From Pachyseris speciosa (Eukaryota > Cnidaria > Anthozoa > Scleractinia > Pachyseridae): DNA of 64,000 bases. The notes beneath the pieces were generated by a model. It did not search any database and had not been told where the DNA came from. It saw nothing but the letters and a program-made list of their open reading frames with translations. The stretch lies in assembly GCA_016490735.1 (NCBI GenBank), contig JAEMWC010000131.1:701001-765000 (forward strand), given 5' to 3'. The translations under genes and the position numbers were made by a program. Below are positions 35,976 to 46,758 of the stretch, piece by piece. Every line of letters begins with the position of its first letter. Positions within the stretch are counted from its first letter, which is position 1.

Positions 35976-38722
35976 CCAATGCATCAAGTAACACATCTTC
36001 AAGTCAAGCTTATCCTAAGTTGAGTAGATTGGAGGAGCAACACACACTTAAACAGGAACTGTCCCTTGTGAGACAAACAAAGGTCATCTGCTCATTGGAT
36101 CTGCTACTGAATGTGTTTAAGAAATGCCAGCATCCTGGTTGCACAAAGGAAACATCCATTAAACACCACCTTAATGGCCCAACAGCTGTCATAAAGTGGG
36201 CATGTTCTTCTGGTCACAAAGGGACGTTTGCATCTTCCAAGGACCAAAATGGAATCTATTGTAACAATCTGCAAGTTGCTGCAAGTGTAATGCTGTCTGG
36301 GAACAACTTTGCAAAAGTAGAAAAGTTGGCTAATTTCATTGGCCTTGCATTCATCTCAGATTCTACCTTCTATAGGATGCAGAGGCTCTACTTTATCCCT
36401 GCTATAGATGAATGGTGGGCTGGCAAAGGGCCTGTTAGTTCATGATTATCTGGGTAAAGAGGTTGTGGTCTGTGGGGATGGGCAGTGTGATTCCCCTGGG
36501 CACACTGCCAAGAATCTTTGTTATTTTCTGATGGAGCTTGTCAGTGGTTACATCTTAGAAATTGAGGTGAGAGACAAGCGGCACGTTGGGTTGACCTCCA
36601 GCAACATGGAAAAACAAGCACTTCAAAATGCACTGCAGCGGTTGCAAGCAGCCTTAAATATTGTTGAAGTTGTCACTGATGCCTCTTCTACAATCAAGAA
36701 ATTACTAGGTAAGTATTTCTTTACTTTTTAATGTACTTTTAGGGCAGTACAAAGTTCAAATTCACTTTCCCAATGGAACACTAAATTCCATTTCCTCTAA
36801 CTATGTTTCTTGGAGTACATGTAAGTCACTGAGATGTTCAAGACTACCAAGGCTAATTATAACTTATCAGGCACAATGATATTTTGTGATTATTCATGTT
36901 AATCAGAGCTAGATTAATTAATGCCAAATGGATTATTTTCCATGTTTGGTTGAGAAATCAGCCTTTCGGGCTTATAAACAACATGTAAAAACAAATATAA
37001 TACCATTTATTGATAAATATGAAATGATCATTTTGTCACAAGCTTGGGACAAAGACTTTAAAAGAAACTCTTCTTTTTTTTAATTTCTTGTAGCTGATAA
37101 TTTTGCTACAGTGTTCCACAGCTTGGATGTATGGCACAAGTCAAAAAGCATCAGGAAATGTTTGGCAAAGGTACAGTTAACAACAGCTTCTAATGAGTAC
37201 ACATTTGTGTTGATTATTTTGCTTTGGTACATTGTAGTTCATTGAATTATTTAAAAAATGCCAGAATCAATAATGATCTTAAAGCAAGCATGAGACATTA
37301 CTTTAGTTATTTTATGTATTTGCAATGTAATTTGCAATGTTCATGTTATGTTTATGTACTGTAGGCTGGTCATCTAAAGGGCATGGAAAAAATTCAAGCA
37401 TGGGCTGATCACATCATCCTCCACTTCTGGCATTGTGCCAACATCTGCAAGGCCAGTGATACAACTTCTGATGATGAAGCCCTGGAAAAAATGAAGGTAC
37501 ATGACAAGTGTTCATGGTAGACCACACTGGAACAGAAATTGTGTGTAGCTTGGGCCTACATTTGTTTTCTGTTATTGATTAGTTAGATTGTCACCTGTAA
37601 TTATTGTTTATCATTTTTGTCTTGAACAGAGTACTTGGATTGGACTACTCCACCACGTTTGTGATGAACATGATTGGAGCGGGGGAGCCTGCGGCCATGG
37701 GGAGTTGGAGGACCATGACCTTCCTTGGTTTGATCGACGAGATAAGGATTTCGAAGCACTGCAGAAAATTGTCCTTGATCCCCAGCTACTCTCCAACTTC
37801 AAGTTTTATGTTCGTTTCAGGTGAGAATGATTACAAATGAAACATGCCCATTCATAAAATTAATGGTGATATGGAATTTCAAGAAAATAACATCAGTTTT
37901 GTTTGGTGTCCAGGTATGGTTTTGTTTGGCAAAAAAAAATATTTTTTTTTTGTTAACTTGTTTCACTTCATCGTTTAGGCACACTGCAAGCATTGAGTGC
38001 GCAAACAATCTTTCTTTGGTTTATGCCCCTAAAAGTTGTTCTTACAGGTTTGTGATATGGCTACTCCATTTTTGTTCACCTTGCAATTTGGATTCCTTTC
38101 TTTCAACTTCTTTCATCTGTCTTTCATATACAGTGTGTACCTTTGCAGTTTGTTATCAAATTTGTCCACAACAGTACTCTGTATACATGTATGTTGCTTT
38201 AACACAGCAGATTATAACAAAGATTGACATCACAAGTCCTGCAATAATATTTATTAGCCTATTTAGGATCAGAAGGACGGGTACATGTACCAGTAAGTGC
38301 ACTTAGTGACTCAAGGATTAACAGAGTTTCATTTTTCCATATTTAGTTATAGAAGTTACAAAGCCCGGAAACAGTTGGTAGCGATCGACTGGAACTATCA
38401 CCTCAACCAGGCAGTTGCCACTACCAAAGCAGGTGACATGATTGTATCCAGGAAATACAATCAGAGGACCAAAGAATGGAATTCAAAGGTGGTTAAAGTG
38501 AAGAAAATGTATGAGTACATTCCAATGCTCTTGGCCAGGATAATGAAAATGAGGAGGGAGGATGCCAACAAGGTCACCCGAAATGTTCCCCTGAATGACA
38601 GTGACCCCGCATTACTTGCACCAACAATCGCCACAAAGCCACCACCACCTTCTAAAGAACTTTTTCTTTTGAGAAAAAGTAGATTTAAAAAAAGTAATGC
38701 TGGTGAAAGTTCAGAAAGTTAA

Positions 38723-40376
38723 GTTCAGGCAAGACACTTGAATATGATTTAATTAATAAGCAATATTTTTGGGATAGCCATTTTCATTTTAAAGATTCAA
38801 ACCTCTGATTTCCTGAAATTTGACACAGACCTTGGTGGTTGATGGAATTACACCATGATTGGCTTTTTAGGTGGATCACAATTAACGGTCAATATTTTAG
38901 GCTACTAAAGATAGAACGGCTGGAAAAATCGATGTTTGTGTCCAAGTTATTGAGATTAAGAAGCGCAGTGAAGTAAATCGTTATACTACTTAGTGATGAA
39001 ATATACCGGTAACCTATTCTATGATGTGACAAGTGGATACTCGTCAAAAGTTATTGCCTTCCATAGGAGTAAAAATGTGAAACTAAGACTTTGAAGGGTC
39101 AGATCTTCTTTGTGAAGTTTTCCTTTGCAATTCTGCTTCTGTCACATAACAGGCTAAGTTTATCTCTATGGTGTATCAGTTCCGAAGTTCTATATCGGTG
39201 ATGAAAACTTGGACACAAATTGCAGTATTTTCCAATGCCGAAGATTGAACGGGTGCACCAACGTATTAAAAATGTGCAAGACGTTCATTTTTAGATTTCA
39301 ATCACACGTGCAAGGTGGCAAACAGACATTGTTTATATTCCATATGTCTCGTCTGAATCAGTTGCAGGGTTTGTGCAGACTCATACATAGTTAATGAGAT
39401 ATAGGGGCGAAAGATCCTAGAGGCCGATCCAACCCTTTGTTTGGTTTACATGCAGAAATTTTGGTCGGAGATTTCAAAGAAATTGTCTTTCTTTAGCTGC
39501 TGATCGCCTGGCAGTCGCCATGTTTGTCTGTATTGTTTTTTTGTTTTTTTTTTGTTTTTTTTTGCCTGGTACTAGGATCTTCCTAGCAAAATCAGCTTAC
39601 ATTGTTTTAGGATCCTCATACCTCTCAGCTGGGAAGATCCTAGGACTAGGAAGATCCCATAGCACTAGTACCAAGTGCAACCCTTTGCATGTAAACTGAA
39701 TACAGAAAACATATGGCACTAGCATGAACTGCCTTCTACAACTGTAGGATCTTGATGAAAGGATCTTCCTCCCTCCATGTAAAGGAGGCCAGAGTATCCT
39801 GCACAGCCTCAAACAGCAGTTGATTTGTAAAGCAGAAAAGTGCTGTAGTTTCTTGCTGCATGCACTCCTACATAGTTTGTATTGTCTTTATTGTCTTTAA
39901 GTAAAAACCGAATTGGCTTGAACACCAAAGAAAAATTTAAACCACAACAACAAATACAGAAAAATGTGGAGTTTCTGTTTATTGTAAATGGAACAATTTT
40001 CAAAATATTGAGTGATTTTCTTCATACAAAATGTAAAACAGGTTAGTGCTAAATAGTCAAAACTAAACAAAGGACAATCTACTTGACTTATACCTTTTCA
40101 AAGTTGAAAACCACCCTAGTTTTAGCAAAAAACTACAAAGGAAATTGTAGTTATTTGACTGGTTTTCTCTTGTTCACCAGAAAGAAATATGCATAATAAC
40201 AATAACTACAGATGAATCCTGATACTCCGACCATAGATATGGTTTGGGTAATCATGAGTTCCAGGTCTCGAATAATTCGCAGCATAGAATAATGAAAGCT
40301 TCAAAACAAAAGCAAGCATGAACTAATCTCGGCACTGAAGTAAACACCCAGTATGTAAAACAGCTGCTATACTTGC
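38723..40376. other. Space between the two convergent transposon genes
   Basis: No gene is recognised. An inner repeat occupies about 39410-39800: GATCCTAG words appear in both orientations (AAAGATCCTAGAGGCC, AGGATCTTCCTAG, GGAAGATCCTAGGAC), and ATGTAAACTGAATACAG faces TTTGGTTTACATGCAG. It is probably another small inserted MITE. The rest is AT-rich. Confidence 0.5.
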
Positions 40377-40448
40377 TTACTCATGCCTAAATCCCATGTA
40401 AACACCAGTCTGGGAAGGATAATGGCTTCGAATAGTCTTCACAACACA

Positions 40449-42004
40449 TCAGGGGCATACCTTCCTTTTCCCCTTTCCCAAGTACCCATAGCGGTCAAGG
40501 ACAAACTGTCTGTAACCGGCCTTCCTAAACGATCTGGTACTGTTATCCTCCTGGTCATTCCGGATATCTCCCCTATTACGGATTGTAAGCTGGAGGACAT
40601 CTGGATCGAGGCATAGTTTCTGGAATCTTGTGTGCAGTGTTACACATCTTCGCTGCCCACAGCACTTATTTTCAATGTCTTGAGGCATGACTGTGCAGAC
40701 ACCACACTTGCACCATGATGGTAAAGAACTACCTGCGGGGGATGGGCCTGTTACATGGCTGGCTGCTGCAGGTGGGGTCAGCTCTGTGGCAGTTGCAGAT
40801 GGTGCCAAATTTGTGGAATCATTTTCATCATTGTCAAGGTCATCCTCAGCAATGAGCAGTCCATGGATATAATCCATGCTGCCAACTCCCCTGCGTAGAC
40901 TCCTTATGCATAGTTTCCTAACCATAGGCTCATCTAGTGTTTGAATGAACTCCTGAAAAGAAATGCATTTTATGAGAAGCAATCCAACAATGATGGGTAT
41001 GCAATTTATGATAAATATAGACAAGAACAATAATATGCAATTTGGAATATACAGCCAAGTCTTTGCAGAGATATTTATTTGAAGCATATCAGTAAATTTG
41101 GTGATTATGTGAACTTTTTCCATAAAAATAAAAGTGCAGAGCAGACATCACTGTTGGGAGAGAACCAGTCAGAAAATGACAAAGATAATCCCTGCCTCGA
41201 TAGCCCATTATTATTATGGTATAACAGAACCTTGGATTTCAATAAAACACTCTTACCTTCACATCATTATTCTCTTTTATTCGCTCATCTTCTTCACTGG
41301 GCTTATTTGTTGCACTGCTATATGGCTGAGAAGACCTTACTTGCTGGGCAACAGGATGAATCACTGGTGTTGAATTACTTCCACCAGGCTAGAAATATAC
41401 AAGACACCAAACCTTACTATGTGCACAAAATATTTACAGTCAAAGTGATGTCTATTGTACAGCAGCCAAAACAAAATGGAGGGTGCATTTCGATAAATAA
41501 GAAATACTTAAAAATGATGCCTCGAAAATATGGGCAAAACACTTCTGCTAAAAATGAAAATTTTTAGCAAACAGCTTGCACTGAAAGGTGAGTTTGCATT
41601 AGCTTATGTAGGATACTCATGTAACCAACAAGCTTACATACTGAAGAACATTGATTTAAAATCGTTCTTTGCGATGGTAAGTTACTCATAATAATATTTT
41701 ACAGGCATCGCAAATCTATCGTACCTTGTTTTTGCATGGCTTTGCTGTCGAACCACATGTGCAGTGTTCATCACAAGTAGCACCTTCTGCTTTGCAAGGA
41801 CAGCCCCGATTAGTTACACTTGACCTTTTCGTAGAGCACGTACTCTTGCATGAGCACGAGACACGGCTTTCCTGCAAAGTATAGTACATTTGGTGTTAGT
41901 CATCATCAAAACCAAACAACTCACACGTCAAATTTGTCATCAGGATCACAAGAAGCTCGAAAGAAACTTACCGTCCTAGAATCTCCTCCAACTTCACTGT
42001 CCAT
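40449..42004 (-). CDS. P2X7 C-terminal (zinc-coordinating, ballast) domain protein on a transposon
   Basis: Exons: 41972-42004, 41725-41871, 41257-41388 and 40449-40952, giving 271 aa to the first stop. Exon 2 encodes a cysteine-rich segment (SCSCKSTCSTKRSSVTNRGC, PCKAEG, CDEHCTCGS) resembling CXC/tesmin-type repeats. Exon 4 has a Pro/Ala linker and then the domain known from the vertebrate P2X7 cytoplasmic tail: LPSWCKCGVCTVMPQDIENK, CCGQRRCVTLHTRFQKLCLD and SFRKAGYRQFVLDRYGYLGK. No P2X channel portion is encoded here. An in-frame TGA (40449-40451) falls where the family has serine (KVCP-stop-CVVKTIRSHYP); the family tail HYPSQTGVYMGFRHE continues in the same frame to a TAA at 40377-40379. 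The gene is convergent with the transposase inside one TTAA-flanked element. Confidence 0.85.
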
Positions 42005-42219
42005 ATTATCGAAGAACACGCAAATACAGTGCAAAATCTTCGAGACCAAACAAAAGGGAAACCAGAAAGTACAAAATAGCGGTTTTTCCAATGCGTATTT
42101 CAGAGTGAATTGCCTTGAATCATACAAAGTGCAAAATTCAAGATGGCGGACCGTTCAAAGAACTCTCTTCTACTAATGCACACTAATGCGCATGCCCAAC
42201 CGTGACACTGCTCCTTTAA

Positions 42220-43032
42220 TGGTTTCGTGGGAATAGCGCAACTGTTGAAGAAAGTCAACTGTAACAACACTGGCAGTTTGTATGTAGGATGTTTCATTGT
42301 CCCATATCGGAGTCTATTATCTCATGCAACTTCTTTGTTCTGGCTGCTTTCGTTACTGTACAGTTAAAAATCCGCAAAATATAAATTGAAAAAAAGTAAA
42401 TGACATACAAGATTTTTATCAGGTAGTTTGTAAACTAAACCATGAGTGTAGTTCGCTGAAATGACATACAAGATTTTTATCAGGTAGTTTGTAAACTAAA
42501 CGATGAATGTAGTTCGCTGAAGAACTGCCTTGTTGACATTGTTATGGGTCATGGAAGCCACCTCAGAGTCAACAATTTCCATGCACTTTATGTACATATT
42601 AATTTAAAACCATTTACCGAACGATTTGTAAACTGTATGCAAAAACGTGTAGTTCTTTGCATATACATAGTTTTATATACAGTTTTCTCCCACCTTCTCC
42701 AATATCCTTGAGTAACAGGTTCATATATTTGAAATGCAGAAAAGTTTAGTTTTGTTTTTACATATACATAGTTTTATATTGGTTTCAAACACGTTTCTCG
42801 AACCTTTTTCAATAAGATTACTGATGACCTCTATTTAATGCATACAGCCGGATTGTTTGAAAACCTCTGCAATTATTGTGCAACAGATGTTTCTGTTGCC
42901 ATAAGCACTTTCCTTTTTTGGGTGGCTGAATATATCAAAATATAAAACTTTGCAGGCGCTTTGCTCTTTTTATTGAAATCGTGGCTGTCATTAATTGAAA
43001 GTACCGTGGTGTGTTTCTTATTATTGCTCAAA
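42220..43032. other. Intergenic sequence upstream of the first GPCR
   Basis: The only structure seen is a two-copy tandem duplication with a 61-base period at about 42399-42521 (TGACATACAAGATTTTTATC in both copies). The rest is AT-rich and probably contains the promoter and 5' leader of the GPCR. No gene is recognised. Confidence 0.6.
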
Positions 43033-44082
43033 ATGAGTGGTGGTGAATATGGGGTTAGCTGGAACGATACAATCTATAATTACGACGTATATCAGGAAAG
43101 CTATTTCGAAGAACATGGAAGATATGTGCGATTCTTGTACGCGGTGTTTGCTTTGGGTGTTTTGTTGGCTTCGCTAGGAATCATCGCAAACTCCACAGTT
43201 TGTGGTGTTTTGCTTCGAAAGAAGCGTCTGATAAAGAACTTTTCAAACTTTCATCTCTTCAATCTGGGTTTGACGGACATCATTTTTCGACTTGCTCTCG
43301 CTCCTTTGCTATTTACCATTGAAAACACTGAAGTTAAACATGGCAGCGTCGCCATTTGCAAAGTTGCAGCATTCGGCCACTACACTACACTGGCTGTGAC
43401 ATTCTCGCTGCTGCTGGGGATTGCTTTTGATCGATATTTTCACATTGTTCACCCCATAAAAGCGAGATACATAACCTGGAGACACAGTAGAAATGCCGTG
43501 ATTTTGTCATGGGTTTACGCTGCGGTTTGTTCGTCGCCTTTTCTTTACAGCATGAAATACACACGAGCAGATTGGAATCTCACTGCAAAAACTGAATACG
43601 AGGTCTGCCTCTCAACTCCAGGACTGCCCCTTCAAATTTCATCAAGTGTGTTTTTAGTCTTTGCGTTTCTGATCCCTTTGGCCTTAATGGCCGTGGCTTA
43701 CGGCAAGATTTTGAAAGTTCTGTGGCAAAGAGCGAAAAGTAAAGATATAAACGCTCAAGTTGCAAAAGCGAAATTTCGCGCAGGTAAGATGATGATCGTC
43801 ATTGTAGTAGCGTACTTTCTCAGCTGGGGACCAAGACTCATTTGGATTTGTTTACAAGCTTTCGGCAGAGTTTCCTTAGAGTACACGGTAGACTGGGATA
43901 GTAAGGAAATTCCTTTGGAGGATAAAATCAAGGCGGAACGCAAGTACATGACCATACTTATTGGCAATGATGTTGTAGATCTTTTCACATTTACGAGTTC
44001 TGTTTTAAATCCTCTGATATTTGGGTATTACAACAAATCTTTCAGGGAGGAATTGAAGAATTGCTGTTGCGGTGGAAAATGA
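43033..44082 (+). CDS. Intronless rhodopsin-type (class A) GPCR
   Basis: This single exon encodes a 349-aa seven-helix receptor. From the ATG in AAAATGAGTGG, the roughly 33-residue extracellular N-terminus has a possible glycosylation site (NDT, residue 11). Helix 1 spans about 34-60. LGLTD in helix 2 supplies Asp82. Cys109 and Cys192 are placed for the conserved disulfide. DRY lies at 133-135, SWGP at 264-267 in helix 6 (variant of CWxP) and NPLIF at 326-330 in helix 7 (variant of NPxxY). The C-tail ends CCCGGK, whose cysteines are candidate palmitoylation sites. It resembles the many orphan peptide-receptor-like GPCRs of cnidarians; the ligand cannot be inferred. The open frame extends upstream without an ATG. 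A related receptor follows at 46759-47840. Confidence 0.9.
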   Translation: MSGGEYGVSWNDTIYNYDVYQESYFEEHGRYVRFLYAVFALGVLLASLGIIANSTVCGVLLRKKRLIKNFSNFHLFNLGLTDIIFRLALAPLLFTIENTEVKHGSVAICKVAAFGHYTTLAVTFSLLLGIAFDRYFHIVHPIKARYITWRHSRNAVILSWVYAAVCSSPFLYSMKYTRADWNLTAKTEYEVCLSTPGLPLQISSSVFLVFAFLIPLALMAVAYGKILKVLWQRAKSKDINAQVAKAKFRAGKMMIVIVVAYFLSWGPRLIWICLQAFGRVSLEYTVDWDSKEIPLEDKIKAERKYMTILIGNDVVDLFTFTSSVLNPLIFGYYNKSFREELKNCCCGGK

Positions 44083-46758
44083 TCAAAATGTCTTGTCAAG
44101 TCCAAGACAAATATGGAAAGTTGCAAGAGAAAACGGAAAGCAACCGTTAACAGCTTTTAAGACCAAACCATTGTCATTCAAATCGTTTGCGCCATGAATG
44201 ACGGTGGGGAAATTGCTGAAAACGTTTGTTTTCCTGAAGACCAAACACAGTTAAATGAAGGAAATGCGCTGACGACCAAGCTGTGATGTAGTCCTCTTGT
44301 TGAGCAAACATTTACGTGAATGTTAATTCAGTTATCTGCTGTACGTCGCTTATAAGAATATTTGTTCATGGATTTCTTTATCAGCGCAATTTTTACTTGC
44401 ACATCATCCAATGCAAAAAGGCCGTGGCAACTTATCTTGAGTTTATTGATCTTTTTTTCAGTTTTTTTTTTTCGCTCGGCCGAATAAAAGACCGTTTGAA
44501 TTAAATCCACCTTGCGAAGTCGATTTGCTCACTGATTCACAAGAAACCCTCACATCTATTATGATTCAGTCATTTATAAAAGTTTGACCATGTTTTTGTT
44601 TGCCCAATTCGGTGGCCATTTTGAATACTTCAGGCGCCCCGGTTTTCTATCCCGAGGACTGTAAAGTTCGGGAATTCGTCGGAATTTTCCGAATGAGTGA
44701 CGGGAACGAAAAAAAGATTTTTTTTCGTATCATGGGGGTGTTCTTTCGGGACTTGTTGTATTTATTCCTATGCAGTGGATTTAGTGGATATGCGGGATGA
44801 GGTCTTCCTAAAGAACACGTGCTCTGAAAACAGAATACTTTCCGCAAAGGTGACCTGCACAGTAGTCGAGCCTAATTTCCGGTGCCATGTGCAGCCGGGC
44901 GGAGGGTTGCTACAATTTTCCCAATAAAACTTTGCCATATCAGAAGGACACAGGTAGCAAGCACACGTTACGAGAAATGCGTGCGCAACGCGACCTAAAA
45001 GTGGAAGTACTGTGGACTACTGGTGTCCGTTGAGAATTTCAAAGCTTTGTAAGACTTTTCTATGGGAAATAAATTATCATAGATTCCGAACTTTCTACAT
45101 GTTATTCAATACGAATAAAACTAACTTACGTCTGGTGTAAGTTGTGTGGTGGTAGATTATTTCGCCGGTTTTGATTTCCTTTCAAACCACTACCGTGCTA
45201 TGAAAGGAACGCCAGAAAGCTATCAATCAATTACCGTCCATTCTATTCCTGACGGTTTTGCGAAGGAAATTCGGTGCCATTCTTGGCCATGGTCGAACGC
45301 GCGGCCAAAATTTTTCAAAATGGTCACCTCACGAAAACAGCATAATTTTATGCATTTTTTTTTTTTAATCACTATAAATGCGAGGGCTTCTTTGTGACCA
45401 AAGCTAGGGGAAAAGTTGGCCAAAACAAGAAAAATAGCGAATGTAAAATGTCGGATATTGTTAGTTTATTTCAGGAACACTTAACGACTTTTCGTCAAAT
45501 ATGTATTTCTTCGGTCGCCGTTTCAAACGTGACTTTTCTCTTTTGAAATCTCAGCTGAGGCTTTAATAACAATGAAAAACTGAATGTGTTGTTTACGCAG
45601 CGAAATGATGCCACCCCACTGAAGAGCAGATCCCTTGAACTGTTTCGAGCTCAGTGGACAAAAATACCTTCAAACTGGCAACAGAAAAAAACACCATGTT
45701 ATATTTTATGCTGGCTCTCCTTAAAGTTCCTCCTTTGCCTTAAGTTGTTTCACTTGTTATCATCATGCATCGTCATCGTCGTTGTGGTACATCATTACTC
45801 ATTATAGAGGCCCTGCCAGCGGAGGGTCTTGCGTAAAATCTCCCGTGTCGGTGTTTAAATTGCTAATTCTCGGCCTTGATGCCACTGTCGGACTTTTGCC
45901 GGGAATGATGTCGCTCGTCGGGATTTCATTTTCTGTGCTGTCGCTACTTTTTGGGCCATGTCGCTTGTTGGAATTTACCCTGGCAGGGCCCTCATTATAA
46001 CGAGATCTCAGTTGGAAAGAACATTCACTCATGCATCACACCTACTAAAACATGGAACGCAACTGAAGCCGTCACTACCCTCGATCGAAGCCGTTGTTCA
46101 GGGGCAAATTCTCAACGTTCGAGAAACTGCTAGTCACGTTTCTCCGCTAATTATGGCTAATTATCTAATTTCAGTTGCTCCGTAGTGTGTAAGACAACAC
46201 AACAAGATTCACATCAGTCACGTGTATGGGATGGTTGAATCAAAGTTCGAACAAATACGGACATCGCTCGTTAATGAGCTGTTTGATTGAAAACGGAAAT
46301 TCGTGTCAGTTATTGTTCAAGGCTGTTTTAATTAACAAACAGCGTCGCAAACAGCTTGGTCTGTATACTCATTTCTATTTGGTAAAATTATTTGTCGAAG
46401 TGAGCTATTCTGGAGCGGAAAAAAGTGAAGCAGCTTCAAGATTTTATTTGGTCTGACGTACCATCCATTAAAATGAGCTATAACAGAACAGATGGCGTCA
46501 ACTTTGACTCCTGAAAAGTTATTTTGTTTAACCCCGTGCGGTTTGAGTGAAAACCTTTGCTCAGGTTTATTTGCAAAAAGAAACTGAATTTCACGTCGGC
46601 TGTTGGCGGCAGTTGTAAGTGACATCTTTGGAGTACGGAGACTGAGTAAAATTTGAAGGTGATTCTTATGGATGGTACGTATAGCCGAATAAACATGGCA
46701 TTGAATTTCTCATAACACAAAAATTTTAATTTTTTAGTTTTTTTTTTATCATGAAACT
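44083..46758. other. Region between the two GPCR genes, with a small MITE
   Basis: No gene is recognised. A 187-bp MITE lies at 45807-45993: it begins GAGGCCCTGCCAG, ends with the inverse CTGGCAGGGCCCTC, and is flanked by ATTATA on both sides (45801-45806, 45994-45999). An AATAAA-type signal (CCCAATAAAACTTTG near 44920) and another (CCGAATAAAAGACC near 44480) could serve transcripts ending here. Short ORFs in the region look random. Confidence 0.6.

Larger units (their letters stand above)
33142..38722 (+). pseudogene. Kolobok-like transposase gene, one frameshift
   Basis: Exons: 33142-33353, 33454-33542, 33704-33794, 34028-34189, 34911-35009, 35266-36708, 37094-37170, 37365-37496, 37630-37820, 37979-38047 and 38347-38722, totalling 2941 nt (about 980 codons if the frame were continuous). 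The order is: a basic N-terminus; an acidic Asp/Glu-rich stretch; an Ala/Pro/Ser repeat region; a cysteine cluster (KKCQHPGCTKET); then the catalytic-like part with VVVCGDGQCDSPGHTAKN, EVVTDASSTIKK and FHSLDVWHKSKSIRKC. Next come HHVCDEHDWSGGACGHGEL and YKARKQLVAIDWNYHLNQ. The Asp-rich blocks suggest an RNase H-like DDE transposase; catalytic assignment is inferred. At about 36400-36430 the frame changes by one base (frame ending DEWWAGKGPVSS-stop versus KGLLVHDYLGKEVVV), so this copy appears inactive unless the shift is a sequencing error. Exon 11 could instead begin at 38352. Confidence 0.8.
32891..42215. mobile_element. Kolobok-like DNA transposon carrying two genes
   Basis: The termini are inverted: AGGAACAGTGTCACG at 32891 and, reading the minus strand from 42215, AGGAGCAGTGTCACG. 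Both are followed a few bases later by GCATGCGC. TTAA flanks both ends (32887-32890, 42216-42219). TTAA target duplications belong to Kolobok and piggyBac; the ends do not look like piggyBac, and the encoded transposase-like protein fits Kolobok. The 9325-bp element holds a plus-strand transposase gene (33142-38722) and a convergent minus-strand gene with a P2X7-type zinc-coordinating domain (42004-40449). Each gene starts about 210-250 bases inside a terminus, so the two genes together fill the element. Confidence 0.85.

Noticed and set aside
35550..36002. ORFs antisense and out of frame across the transposase Ala/Pro/Ser repeat
   Set aside because: They are shadows of the in-frame 102-bp coding repeat; the frame matching the flanking conserved exons is the real one.
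37821..38306. A 161-codon ORF in the transposase region
   Set aside because: It runs through an intron between exons 9 and 11; only the short exon 10 inside it, in another frame, has family similarity.
42961..43032. Extended N-terminus of the first GPCR beginning upstream of the ATG
   Set aside because: The upstream open frame lacks an ATG; the first methionine at 43033 gives a normal extracellular N-terminus.
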